DNA from: Prinia subflava
Taxonomy: Eukaryota > Chordata > Aves > Passeriformes > Cisticolidae
Assembly (NCBI RefSeq): GCF_021018805.1
Contig: NC_086253.1
Location: forward strand, 34,101,583-34,165,582
Direction of reading: 5' to 3'
Length of the DNA stretch: 64,000 nt
A program made the translations under genes and the position numbers. The notes below the pieces were generated by a model, which searched no databases, was not told where the DNA came from, and was given only the letters and a program-made list of their open reading frames with translations. Positions 1-12,949 of this stretch are shown piece by piece. Positions within the stretch are counted from its first letter, which is position 1. The number at the start of each line of letters is the position of its first letter.

Positions 1-2029
1 GATGTGAAGGAAGTGCGTAGTTAATACAACTCTACTAACACCCAAGACACTTTCCGAGCTATGTCTGAATGAGCAGAGTAGAACATAATGTGATTAGGAT
101 GCGCAGAAGCCGGTGCCTCAGCAGCTTTGTGTGTGCTGCGCCACATGGAAACGAATGCGAGCGTTTGGGGAGAGCAATTATTCAAAACCATTCAGCACTC
201 TCATTTGTCAGAGAATTAAATATTTATCTTATTTTGTGAGAGAGAGAAAAACAATTTTGGCTTTTTTTTCACTCCTGCCTCTCTGGTGGTTTTAATATTT
301 TTAAAATGGGTAGGCTCAGAGAGCTCTGAGTTTTACAGGTCATTCATAGACATTAGTTGTGACTTTGTAATTTGTATATGGCAAGAGACCACTTTTGTAG
401 AAGGATAATTTCAGATTAAAACTGTGTTTTTGATACAGGAACAATGGTTACACCACTTGATTGGCCATTAATGACTGACAAGCACAGTACAATTCACGAT
501 TTTGTATTTGTAATGTAATAAGGACATATGCTGTTATCAGAACACCATTTTAGACTTCACTTAAAAAGCCATACAGAAGGGAATTTACTTTTCATTCTGT
601 CCCCCAGCAAAAAACCAATAATTTATCTTAACTAACCCTTTTAAAGGCTGCTTTTTTTATATTTGGGACATGGCAATAAAAACAGACTGGAAAAACAATT
701 ATTGTCATAAGCAAAACCATACCAATTTTATTTTCCTCCTACAAGGATAAAATAATTTCCTTTATAGTGAGTCTAAATGTGATGATTTGCCCTACCATTC
801 CATACAGTTTTGCTTTAAACCAAAGTCTATTTTTTTATTCTTAAAAATCTCTTCAAATAAACATATTGATTCTCTGGCTGCAGTGGAACTGACATTTTTA
901 GAAAGTGTCACAAAGACTTTCAGGCTTGCATTGATTGGGTTTTGAATGGACAGCCACCGTCAATTATTTCTGGTTGATTTATTTATGATTCCCCAGAAAG
1001 AGAACTATGCATCTCAGGTCAGTCTGTGACACACAAATAGCTGTGCTTGAGACTAATTTTGGCACCTAAAGAGAATACAGCAAAGCAACCAAAAATTCTG
1101 TCCTGAATACGATACATCAAAACCATTTCCTATATGCCATATCCCTATTATTTTGGATTATGGGACAAAAGAAGAGTTAAATTTTGTGCATTCTGTTATT
1201 GTTTAATACGAGAATTCTAAATGATTGATAGGAGTATTATACATATAGTTCATCCTATTACAAGACAAGGGTGTAAACTAAGACTTCTTGAGATCTCTCC
1301 CAAGCTTTTTTCTATCACACTTTTATTATGTTTCCTGCAATGGTAGGATAATTGGCACCAGAGGTTGTACAGTTAGGGACAGATATTGACTACAGTGTCC
1401 TCTTACCTGCTGTCAGGTTTTAACTGGGTACAAAAAAGAGGTGGATAAACAGGCAGAGGGTACAGGAGAGAAGTGGAGAACAAGGTGGCAAATGTAAAAG
1501 CCAAGTTTTGCATTTCAGTCAGAGGTGACGGTGGAGAGAAGGCAGACATTGGTAGAAATACCAAAGGTGTAAGGAGGGAGCTAAATAAAATTGTGCTATA
1601 AGGTTACATATGTAGGTATCACAGGCATATGAGCAAAGATATTGGAGAAGGACAGGTGACAAGGCAACTTTACAAATGCTGGCAGAGTGCAGGAAGTAAT
1701 GAGTTCTCTACGATTTAACGTAAGATCTGAAAATTCAAATACTGACGTTCGAGAAACAAGCAGCAGTTGCTCATTTGCATAAATTTTGTTATTAGCACTT
1801 GTCATTCTGTGACTAGAAGATAAGGGCAGATAGCATTCAAGAGACACAGACATGAAGTGATATGTGTGAGTGAGATCCTACTTTTCAAAGTCCTCATGAA
1901 ACAAGCCCAGCTTTACACATCCAGAGGTGGGCTCTGAGCCAACTTTTGTCATTACAGGATGAGATCTTTGAGCTATGGTAGACAGACTATGGAAATATGA
2001 GGTTGATTATTTAAAAATAGCGGACATCA

Positions 2030-2690
2030 TTAAGGCACTGAATGAAACCATCACAGTTAAACGCCTCTTATGTTCTGTGCTGTTCTGGTCTCCACACTTT
2101 GAAAAGGCTGCATTAAAACTGGAGAACATTCAGAAAAGGATGACCAAAGGACTGACAAAGCTTTCATAAAAAGAATGACAAAACAAACTGGAAAAAATAC
2201 AACTCAATGATTATACTAGAGATCCATAAATCAAAGGTGGCATGGAGAAGAAATAAATGAGAAATTCTTGCCTGCTTCTTCCAAAACACTACCAAACTGT
2301 ATGTCAAACAAAAGCTACAGTCTCAAAACACACTGAGGAATACAGTGTGAGATGCGTAGTTAAGCCCTGCTACAAATGTCACCGATGCTAAAAGCTTCCA
2401 TAGATTCAAAGGTGACTATGCAAATTCACAGGAAAAAATAATCTATCAAAGATTTGTTGGCAAATCACAGACAGCATCTTTGACTCAGCAAAGTCCTTCA
2501 GCCTTAAAACTCTGGAGGCCAAAAGTATATTGAGGGAAGAATAACTACAGTGCTATCACGCTGCTTTATTAATCTCTGGCCTGCTCATGGCCCCCATCAC
2601 AGACAGAAGGCTAGATGGGCCTTTGACCAAACTCAGCATGGGGATTCATGTGTTTGTCTGCTATGTTCCTGTAACACTTGCAGCCACATG
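2030..2690 (+). mobile_element. Old CR1/L3-like LINE, 3' end fragment
   Basis: The plus strand begins with a decayed end of reverse-transcriptase ORF2 (LCSVLFWSPHFEKAALKLE, then QKRMTKGL). It runs through a typical CR1-type 3' region and ends near GGCTAGATGGGCCTTTGACC and AGCATGG..TTCATGTGTTTGTC. That matches the tail shared by old CR1 and L3 LINEs, which usually read close to 'ctagatgggcc.ttggtctgacccagcatggc'. Many substitutions and small indels mark it as much older than the other CR1 copies here. The limits are approximate. Confidence 0.72.
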
Positions 2691-2959
2691 AGTGAGCTGC
2701 CTTGTCTCATGGACAGGATGGAAGTGAAGGATGGAAGTGGAATGGAAGGATGCAGGGAAGCCAAACATCAGCTGTTAGTCTGTCCCTGTTACCTATGCCC
2801 AGCTTGCAGTTAGGAAATTTTGTCAGTACCAGACAACCAGAGTTAGGGGAAATAAGAAAGCAATAAATGGACTTATGCTTGTAATCCCCTCAGTGTTCTA
2901 TTTCATTAGATGTCTTTTTGCCAAAATACCTTATTTTCTTTACATAAGTTACTTCAGTT

Positions 2960-3110
2960 AAATATGTATTTACTACATCTTACTTTAGTTAAATATGTAT
3001 ATATTTAAATGTATATAATGTGTATATATATATGTATATATAATAAATGTAATAAATGTATATAAATGTATACAAATGTATATAAACGTAAATATGTATA
3101 TCGAAGTCCT
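2960..3110. repeat. AT-rich imperfect satellite (ATGTATATA-like units)
   Basis: About 150 bp of loosely repeated units such as AAATGTATATA and TAAATGTA. It is a low-complexity tract within intron and has no other interpretation from sequence. Confidence 0.85.
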
Positions 3111-4165
3111 GTGTTAGGACTTTGTCAGAGAGAGGCCTAAACTGTCAAGATATATTTCACTCCACTTTTTTCCCCACATGAAGGAGCATGGTCACAAATA
3201 AAACCCCAACTGCTTACTGAAATGGCATTTTTAGGAGATTACATACATGCTTTATCTCAGGCACTTAAATGGGACATCATTGGGTTCAAGACCATATAAA
3301 CATTCTGATAAACCTGTACCCTTGGGAAGCTTTAGCAGCCTTGGAAGTTCACTAGGGCACTGATAAGTAAGCATGCCTAATTTTTCAATGTATCAAGTGT
3401 CAGTCAATGGTTTGTAAAAACTACTCAGATTATATACCAGGCCAAAATAGGACAAGAGAGCTTGACCTATCCTGGGAACAGTATATCCAAAATGTCAAGC
3501 AGGACTCACATATGATTCCTTCTGTTGCAGCATACTTAAACATTAGTAAGGACTTGGTGTCTGTGTAACATGGAGGACAGGAAACAGATTTAGTCATGTC
3601 TGTTTTTGGATAAAGCGCATTCTTATTTCAACCTTTTAACAGGATAAGAAATCAAGTAAAGATCATTTTTTAATGGGCATACTTGCATAACTTCTTACGT
3701 AAATGCAGTCTAGATCAGCCTCTTCAGTTTTATTCATTCTTGCCACACATGTATTCCCCTAACTCCTGTTATTATTGTTATCACTGAGATGGCATTTGTA
3801 TTCCAACCCCCTATTTCAAATGGCTGATAACTTTCTGAATCAATTTTCTTTACGCTAGAATTTTGTGTGGTTGTTGCCAGCCTGAGGGTAGGTGTTCCTA
3901 TGTGAAGGTATGAAGAAAATATATCTAATCATTATTATGTAGGTCAGACTTTTACGTAAACATGAGTGCACTTCCTGCATTCAGTAAAGTGTTTGTACTT
4001 TAATGGAAACTAAACTACAAAATGAAGTTAATGTAACATTCCTTGACTTTAGCTGCTTTGCTGACCCTTCCTTTGTGGTTTGTGACTGTTAAGTAGGTGT
4101 AATAATTATTAAGATATTAGTAATATATTTCTATATTGTGCATATTTTAAGTTATGCCTGAATAA

Positions 4166-4186
4166 AAACAAACAAACAAACAAACT
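4166..4186. repeat. Short (CAAA)n microsatellite
   Basis: About five CAAA units are flanked by A-rich sequence. Confidence 0.8.
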
Positions 4187-5293
4187 TAAATAGCGCAGTA
4201 GCATGAAAATAAAAAAAAATTAAAAATTGGACTGAATTAAAATATATGAATTTTGCAGCTCTGGATTTGCTGTTACAACTGTGTATCAAATGTAATCAGT
4301 CAAGCTTTGATACAATTATACCATTGGGTAGCTATACTTAGATTTGTGTCCACCACAAATCCATACACTCAAAAAAAAGTCACTAAGATGTTTCTCCAAA
4401 TTGGTAGAAGAAAATGGGTTAAAATACCAATCCAGGTGGAAAAATGGATCTGATCCAGCACTTGGACAAATATTGTGCTGAAAGAAATCTAATATTGGAG
4501 GGTATTAAATCTTTCAAATAATACAAATACAATTGATGCTAAAATACCATCTGAGGCACTGATTCTCTGTTTCTCCTGCCAATTCAGAAGACTGTTCATT
4601 CTTTTATACTTTAACTGTTCTATTACTCTATAAAAAGTCAGTTTTTTGTTACTAGGAAGCGTGACTATATGCGACAAAAGGTGTCATTAGAAATCTTCTG
4701 AGGGGAGGAATAGAATAAATCCTCTGGGACACTTTAAAACAAAGTTTCAAGACACTGGATGCCTAGTGAAGACTGCCACTTTTACAACCCCAGTTCACTG
4801 TATCTTTGTAGATACATATTATATACTTTTTCATTTATGTTTTTTATTTAGTGAGACACCAAGCTGTAAATACTGTAGTATTTGATTGTCTTGTTTGAAA
4901 ATTTGGTTAATGTGCTATTTGTAGGAACCTTCATTCCATCTTATGTGTGGCCATAAGATTCTATATTAGTTTCCTTAGGTTTTTAAAGATATGTGCACAT
5001 ATCAAAGAATAAAAAAAGTACCTATAAATTCTGCATGAAACAACTCCATATCTGAAGCACCATTAATCAGGCAATAGAACAGCTCATAATTAAGAATACC
5101 CTGTACCCTGTTTCTAGATCCCAACACAGAGTATTACAAATGTTCTAGTCATCATGTGTCAATGAAGTATAAACAGTAAAAATAAAAATTAGCAAAATGG
5201 AAAATAATGTAATCCTGAGAGAGAAAAAAGATACAAAAGATACAAAATCATGGTTTTCAATAATGTGCTACTTTTAATGCAAGCAGCTCTCAC

Positions 5294-5508
5294 CTGAGTG
5301 TGTGAAGGTGGTAAACCTTTTCGACCATATACTCCAATCAATGCATCTTTCTGAAGGGATATATTGAATTTTAGAAATTGTGGCTGATCAATGAAGAGTT
5401 GTGATCTCCAAAATATCCCAGGGGGCACTTCTTGTATCGCTCTTCGGCCTATATCAAGTTCTCCAGAATCTATAGTGTTGTTCTCTTGTGCAAATCCTCC
5501 TAGTTTTC
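5294..5508 (-). CDS. TENM3: TENM3 exon: ectodomain region before the EGF repeats
   Basis: This internal exon of 215 nt has an acceptor ending CCCATCAG before 5508 and a donor GTGAGAG starting at 5293. GA completes a Gly codon, and the reading continues [17 protein letters not shown], then [18 protein letters not shown], then [19 protein letters not shown], ending at SHTQ on a complete codon (phase 0). This is the extracellular segment before the EGF-like repeats, which mediate covalent cis-dimerisation in teneurins and are encoded beyond the left end. Two N-glycosylation sequons are visible (Asn-Asn-Thr and Asn-Ile-Ser). The paralogue is clearly teneurin-3: the corresponding parts of teneurin-1 and -2 differ at many positions. 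The minus-strand reading continues past the donor into Val-Arg-Ala and then intron, so the exon edge is set by the consensus donor. Confidence 0.97.
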
Positions 5509-8455
5509 CTGATGGGTTAGAATAATAAGGAGATCAAAAATTAGTGTTCCCTTCTGGCTTTCAATCATCCTTCATATATATCTTCAAATATTTAGAATTA
5601 CCTCAGAAAAATGTTACCTGACAATCTTTTTGAATAGAAGATCCCAGGAATTCAATGATTTGGAAATAAAAAGGCAAACATACCACAAATACCTACACAG
5701 TAAAAATGCTCTAGCATCCCCAAGGAGGAGCATTATAGAAATGGTTTAGAATCTACATTAAACTATTCCTTTTTTTCACTAGCATTTTAACAGGGGTTTC
5801 TTACAATAAAGTCTCACATTAAAAAAAAGAAAAAGCAAAATGCATCATACAGATTTTAAGAATAATAGATACATGAACACAAGTTGTCAAGAGAAAAAAT
5901 ATAATCTTTTCTATCATAAATATCAGAGCATTTATTCAATACTAACAATTGCTACAGCTCTGGTTACCTATTTTTGGTTTTGTGTAAGCAAACAACGCCA
6001 TATTTGAGTGCTGGCACGTAAAGGTGGGGCTTGAGTGAAGCAATACAAAGAAAAATGGAACTGTCGTTGTAGTCTTGGAGTTTGCTGTGTTTTTACCAAT
6101 TCATATTTTTTTCATCAGCTAGTCTATTATAAAGATTGAAGTAAATCCATCTGAATGTGATAAGCATGTTCATGTGATGCTCACTTGTTTGCGTACAAGT
6201 GTTCTGAAGAGCTGACAATTCAGCCTTGTCTTTTATGTTCAAATTCTACATTATTCATCAACTGATAGCACAAACTGACACAACCTTTTTGCAAACATTT
6301 AGACTGTAAAAAAAAACCTAGATTAAAATCTGAAATGCCAGGTAAGGTCACAGATTGATCCTCGCCACTTTTTGTGCATCCAGATGAACCGAGACTGCTG
6401 TTGAATTAAACAGGTACAGAAGCACTGCTGAGAGGCCTTGAGTGGGAACTTGTATTATCATCAGAGCTGTGTCACAATGGCATTGCAGGCACTGAAAACG
6501 TCTCACAGGATTATCACATTGATCAGAGTGCTGTTGAGAAGAGACAGTGAAATATCTGATCTTGAAGAAACCAGTTTTTAAACACTTTTCAGCATGAGTC
6601 TAATACTCTCTAAATTTGTACTTAATCTTTCATAATAGTCATGTGTTATTCTAGAAGATGGATCTGTATTCACTATTTAAGTTTATTTAAGCATTTGTTT
6701 TTTACTTCTTTCTTCAAATTTAAGCATATTGTGTTGAATAAATTCACACGCTGATGACTGGTAATCACTAAACAATAAACACTTGTTTGCCATATTGATC
6801 TGCAACTTCCCCTATTTCTACATTTCAAATGAAAAATAGCTGCCTCGTACTACTGAAAAGATGAGCCAGACAGCTTGAGTAATGCTGTTTATCAAACACC
6901 TTAACCAGCTTCCCAGGAATGCCTGTTTCTGGGGTTCAACACTCAGCAGATAATACACTTATGGACTCCTATGTTCTTCACCAAAAAAAAGATGGTTTTA
7001 CTTTGTAGCCACATGCCCTTCAGCACCCCAACAGCTCTCTCAAACTGTCAGTAGCTGTTTGTCACCCTAAGGTTAGGGTGTTAATTATTCTTTGTTCCCT
7101 GTTGTATCTCAATGAGGGTAAGAAAAATCTTCATCGTGTTATCATAATTTCCTTTTCATTTTCCAAACAGTAACAGTTCTTACACATAGCTTTAAATCAA
7201 AACATGAAATGCCATGTTCATTCACATTTACTATCAGGGTGGTTGAAATTTCTCAAATCCAAATCAGAGGATCAGAACATTACTAAGGGACTCGAGAAGG
7301 GTGGTACTGAAAGTTGTTCAGCTGGCAAAGTATCCAAATCAAGGCTTCATTGATTCTTCCTTACAGTTTTCAGTAACCAATGTGATAGCTCAGGGGCCCT
7401 GCTCCTCACATTTCACATCTAGTCATCACAGTTTCCCTTCTGCCTAACTGGTTTTTCTTTTTTGTGGTTTAAAATGTGTACTCTCTGGTCTGTCTGTTGT
7501 TTAGTATTGATGCATGCTGATAAATGACCACGTACCCTATTCTGCAGAGGATAGCATTTCAAGTGGGTGGAATTAACCCTGTTCTCTTGGACAGCATTTA
7601 GGGACATAAGGAAGGAAAAATGTATTTGATGCCCTTGTTATTTCCTTTTATTTTTGATACAGTGTATAACAGGTCTTAGTTTGTTAAAAAAAATCAAAAT
7701 TATAAAGAGAAAAAACCCAGTAAGTGTTTATAAAATGTTTACAAAATCATCCATATATTTTAGAAAAGAATGTATATTGGCTATTGAATGCAGAAGATAA
7801 TGGGATTATGAGCTGTCACTGCAGCATCAATATTCATTAACCACAGAGTAGCTTTTTGCTGTTCATTCAAAACAAGTAAGAAGAATACAGGAAGTGATAA
7901 TGACTAAGTACAAGAAAAAGGCAGAAAGGTAAAGGAAATGAGAGGAAAATGTCCTACTGGAGAAGTTCCACAGGCTTATAAAGATGACAAAAGGAGTGAA
8001 CTGAGCTATAACTTTTCTATGACTTGGAGCTGTGATAATTTGAAAAAACTGCAATATGTCAGTTGCTGGAAGAAGCTTCCTCCTTCTCAGTGGTAAGGAG
8101 GTCAGATGTACCTTGTGAATGGGAAAATGGATTTTTGTGTAATGAAGCAAACACTGCATTCATCAACCATTTAAATCAAGTTTTCCATTCAAAACCTATT
8201 GATTTGGAAGCCTCTGCTAGCCGAAACTGCACAAGCTCTTAAATGTTTTGAGAATCTTAAAGGGCAACATGGAAAAAGGTTGATAAAAAAATAATCCCTT
8301 TATGTCGTTTGTATTTTAAAAGCTCTTACAACAAAATTAAGAAAGTTTTTTCTTGCTTTATATATTGGTTGGATGATTCAGACCCAACGCTATATGCTAG
8401 AGACTTTGAGAAAACAAATGTACATATTATAATTGACCAATCAAATTTCAGCGAG

Positions 8456-8491
<36 letters not shown>

Positions 8492-9287
8492 GAAGAAAAT
8501 ATCAAAACATTTTTCTCTGTAGAGAAAAATCCAAGATATTCCATAGTGAGGTCATCATGCCACACAAAGCTCCTTGACCATGAATTGCCTTCTAAGCCTA
8601 GCTAAGACAGAAGCTTCAAAAATATGCAAATTATTCCCAAAGTGCCTTGTCTGGAGCAAAAACTTCAGAAAAAGTGATTATGATGGAACACACACACAAA
8701 CACAATCTTTTGTTGAAAACCTACTAAGAGCTTGCTGAAAGTCCCAAAGATTGACTCCTGCTAACAGGTCCCCCTTATGAAACAGCATGTCCTGACACCT
8801 CGGGCCCCTGGCTTTGTTGTGGCCCTTTGTTCAGCATGAGGCCCCTAAGGCAGGATGGTCCAAGCCAGCCTCAGCACCATCCTGCTATCTCTGGGGACCC
8901 CACAACAACAATACAACCATTATCACATATTTTAGAGCAAACAGATGTTCTGCTTCTCTGGATATGATGAAAGCTTTCCTATCTTCATCAAATATCACAT
9001 GTAAATTCCCATGAGGAATTCTGCTTGACAGCTAGCTTTCCTAGTAAGATAGCACTAGTGCTTAGGATCCATAGGCCTCTTCACATGCTAGGTAGGGGAA
9101 ACTGTGTGTTCCTGTTTATCTGTTCCTGTTTATCTATTTAAAATTACTATTAGTTACAAACACCCTGCATTTGCATTAAATATAGTGTTTTGGAGGAAAA
9201 CTGCTAAAATTTGATCATGTAAATAAGACATGGAGAAAGGAAGGAGATGTTTCAAAAGGAAAAAAAAATGGTGCCCATTTCACTTAC
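5509..9287 (-). other. TENM3: TENM3 intron between the two ectodomain exons (3.8 kb)
   Basis: A phase-1 intron. It contains a poly-A-rich run at 8460-8505 and a short CA-rich run near 8690. Nothing else is recognised apart from a locally GC-richer stretch at about 8760-8900 that I cannot assign. Confidence 0.85.
8460..8505. repeat. Poly-A / A-rich run
   Basis: Runs of A are broken by single G residues. The lysine-rich or phenylalanine-rich open frames across it (8309-8605 plus, 8326-8565 minus) are produced by the run and are not genes. No retroposed body was recognised next to it. Confidence 0.85.
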
Positions 9288-9410
9288 CACCGTCTCCAGC
9301 AGGAACTGTTACAGGATGTGTTGGCAAAGTATCAGAATTCACTTTTCCATTCTCAAATGTATCATTTTCAGTCTGCTGCAACTGCCAGTTGAGGCCAAAC
9401 AGATGCATTG
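9288..9410 (-). CDS. TENM3: TENM3 exon: juxtamembrane ectodomain segment
   Basis: This internal exon of 123 nt has an acceptor reading CTCTACCACCAG just before 9410 and a donor GTAAGTG starting at 9287. Its CA completes an Ala codon with the G left by the transmembrane exon, and it then reads [15 protein letters not shown]. It ends in GDG plus the first base of a Gly codon. The segment is the start of the extracellular linker between the membrane helix and the EGF repeats. It carries one N-glycosylation sequon (Asn-Asp-Thr in TENDTFEN). Teneurin-3 is the best match. Several residues in the Thr/Pro-rich second half ([12 protein letters not shown]) differ from the mammalian form I remember, which fits a bird orthologue and a loosely constrained linker. 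The next exon is 3.8 kb downstream. Confidence 0.96.
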
Positions 9411-12400
9411 CTGGTGGTAGAGGATACAGGTTATTTGATGCTTTTAACCACAATGACAAATGGCACAAGTAACGACTTTCCGTGCTTCATACTGGAATAG
9501 CAACTCATACATTAAAAAAATTAAATTACATGAACAAGCGTTTGCAGACTAATAGTTCAGCAACGGCACAAAGCAATTGCTACCACTGTCCTTTAATGAT
9601 ACAGTGCTTTCAGTGAACGCAGTTGACAGAAAGCTCACCAGTCTCATTTTAGCAGTCCCAAATCAATGTTCAAAAAGATAGGCAGTAATTATGTTCTTTT
9701 CTCTTTTTTTAATTTTTGATCCTTCTGGAGAGACAAATTTAAGTGAACTTCTAAACGACCTACTAAAATAAATTATTTTCCCAGCAGATGGATCCATCCT
9801 GGTTAGCCAGAAAGGGAAAAGAAAAAAATATAGGAGTGGAAGGAGGGTGCTGTGGGCGTTGCAGGGCTAACCTAACAGATGAGCATTTCATGCTGTCAAC
9901 AGCACCCTGCACAACCTCCTTTTACATGACCATTCCCTGCACTAGTCTACAAAACAAGGCCAAGGCCATGAGCAGAGACATTGGGACACTTTGCTCTGAT
10001 AATGGTAATGCGTAAGTTAGGTTTCTGAATTACTTAACTCCTCACAACCACGTTCATTTGAAAGGTGATAGCATGTTAAAGAGTTTAGCTAAGTTAATTA
10101 TGAGCCCGAATCAACCTTCCATGGTGTTAGGGGGAACCTAAGGAACCTCGATTATGAGGGATTAAGGAATGAACCCAGCATCTACACTTTTAGACCAAAA
10201 ATATGGAAAGAAACCCCCTATCTTAGTGCTATACTGTGATACTCTCATTCAATTTTATGCTCTCTCTGGATAATTTTCTTCTCTTCCAATGTCTCTGTAA
10301 TGCCACCACAATTCATTTTATTGTAATTACTCTATTTTGTGCTTGGTGTAACGTAGGTTTGCTCATTCCATGACAACAGTTATCTGCAAAGCAGCTAAAA
10401 TAGTCTCTCAGTGCTACTAAGGAATAAAAATACACTGGGAAAAAAATCTGTAATCACATATTTTAATTATTAGTGAAAAATATAAGGAAGATAATTCACT
10501 GCACTTTGTTGCTTCTGATATTTCTCTCCCTCTGAAGCAAGATTACTGTTATAGTCAACATTACTAATTTATTCATTCTCACTATGCAAATGACTAAAAA
10601 TTCTTCATCCAATTTGGTTTAATCTCTGTTCTTTACATGTCTCTGTATTGACCATGGCAACCCTTAAGATGAACAGGCACCAATGGAAGTTTAGCTAGCC
10701 AGGCAATAAAAACTGCTGAATTAAGAGGTTGTCTGCCAGGTCTTTGTCTTAAAGCCTTCCCCTTACCCTGAACAAAACAAAAAACCAGAATGCAACTAAA
10801 GACCCATTACTGAATACTTCAAAGAATGAAATGCTCACTACAGATGACATATTCTCTTTTTTCCAAGTCTCTGGCTCTTACGCTTCTTTCCCAGACCTTA
10901 AATTGCCTGTCAAAGCCTGATAATGTGGAATGTTCCTTGACCCTAAAAACATCTTTCTTTTATCCCCTCTCAACTCTCGTTAAACCATAAATCTGACCAC
11001 CACCATCTGTAGCACATCACCAGAATTAGCCATTATTATTTTGACCCAACCTCAGCTGAAATCCTTATTTATGTATTAATCACTCAACAAGTGTATCTGT
11101 TTTAATATATTTCAGTAAAATCCCTAGGGTCAAACTCTACAATTTGTTATACTTGTTCATTTCACTGGCAGCACTGAAAGACTGAAAACAGCTAAATATT
11201 TAATGATTTTAACCCATGTACATTTCTTGTTTTCAAGTCCAGAGATCTAAATCACCTCTCTTAATTTGCTGTCTTCTAATCCTTTTATTAGTTCATCTGG
11301 AGAAAAAAAAAATAAAGTGACATTCATTTTGTAGCTCTAGAAACACAGGAGCTTAGAATACCATTAATATCTGCTGGTGCTATGTACATGCCCTGTGCCT
11401 CTTCATGCACTGGGAGATCAGAAAGGGAAGCTCCTTCTGACCTTCTAGCCACATGACCTTCTAGCCATTTCCTTGTAATTCAAAACAGCTGGAATTTGAA
11501 GTCTTCAAAGGCAAAGACTGTAGGATCAATATTGATTACACCAATATAACGACAATAACTGCAACGTAAGTGACAACTACCTTTTCTTGGTCTTTGTTCC
11601 ACTGTAGTTTATTGTCAAAGACTGGGAGTGTTAGCTGTATCCCTCAAATATACTATTCCTCTCTTGGCTTTGACAATGAACTAGAAACAAGCTCAATACA
11701 CAATGTTTAGTGAAAATGAACAGATGGATAAATGCAGCTGTTTCACAGATTGGGAATGTAGGAATATTTTTTAAGCAGACAAAAACTGTTGCTAGACAAT
11801 TCCAATGAAAAAACTTACAGTGTGTACTAATACACTAAATAATTCAACTGTGTAATCTCTCTGAGCTAGTACTATAGAATTTAGAGAATTCTCCTTTCAG
11901 AACAAACATGAAAACAACATGGAAGGAACAGGCTTGTTGCTAAAGTATCAAACTACAAGGCAGAATCTCTTTAGAGATAATGAACTTTAGGAACATAGTT
12001 AAATTGACTGATGAAGACAAACTCAGGCACTATTCTGCCAATCAAAATTTGTCTTCTCTCAGGTAGCCATCAATATAAAAGCAAACTTTATGTCCTTATC
12101 AGTTTTATTAGGAATTTAGGCACTTGATAAAAATTCTTGATGTTACTATGAATCTGCTTAGCAGCACCTGGCACTGGTACCTCAGTGGCATGTCTGAGAC
12201 CCTCAAGCCAAACGGTATGAACTAGTTCTGAATTTCCAAAGGGAGAATGATGCAATCAGACTGTGGAGGTGTACCTGTTTGTCTGATTTCCTTCAAGCTA
12301 GAAAAGGATGCAGAACTTCTTCCAGCTTTGGGATCGGGATGTAAGAGATCAATCTCCTTCACTTTTTCTACTGTGTTCAGAGAAATAGTATGTTTACTTC

Positions 12401-12949
12401 TTTTAACAAAGAATTTTATATATAAAGCAAAACTTAAAGCACATTTAGAGTAAAATTTATTTCCTGCTGCTATTTTTGTCCCAAATCTAATGAAAAAAAG
12501 TTTCATGATTTTTGGATTACATATTGCCTGTCTGGTTTATTCCCAACCAGTTTGGAATTTATTTGGTGTAGATAATGACAATGAAACCAAGTGACTCTTC
12601 CCAGCGTCACTAGCTCTGACTCTGCCAAGTCTGTGGGGATACCAACATAGGAATGACTTACTTTCAATACTTTGATGGCAGCAAGGACTCGTGTGAGAAT
12701 GCCAGATGCCTCCAACCAGAAGGTAGGCAGATTGTGATGGTTGCAGTCACAGATCACAACAACTCAATCCAAATAATCCACAGCTGCAAGCATAGATGAA
12801 TTCTCAGGGGACGGGAGAAAAGACTGGTTGTCAAAATTACAAAAGTGCCCACAAAGCCTAACAAAAGCCTCCTTTTACTTGTATCAAGACTGGGATGATT
12901 GCTTCCACTGTGGAATAGGATGGCTTTTTAAGCAGAAAAACAGATGACA

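Larger units (their letters stand above)
1..5293 (-). other. TENM3: TENM3 intron, left-hand end of window (3' side truncated)
   Basis: A phase-0 intron begins at 5293 and runs off the left end. The following teneurin-3 exon was searched for and not seen. Contents are an old CR1/L3-like fragment (2.03-2.69 kb), an ATGTATAT-rich satellite (2.96-3.11 kb), a short (CAAA)n run at 4166-4186 and otherwise featureless AT-rich sequence. Confidence 0.8.

Noticed and set aside
1407..1423. Possible 17-nt microexon on the minus strand, with a strong pyrimidine tract and CCCAG acceptor and a CAG|GTAAGAG donor
   Set aside because: It lies in a phase-0 TENM3 intron and 17 nt would shift the frame. No teneurin sequence matches. 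Likely a chance pseudo-exon, though the paired splice signals are good.
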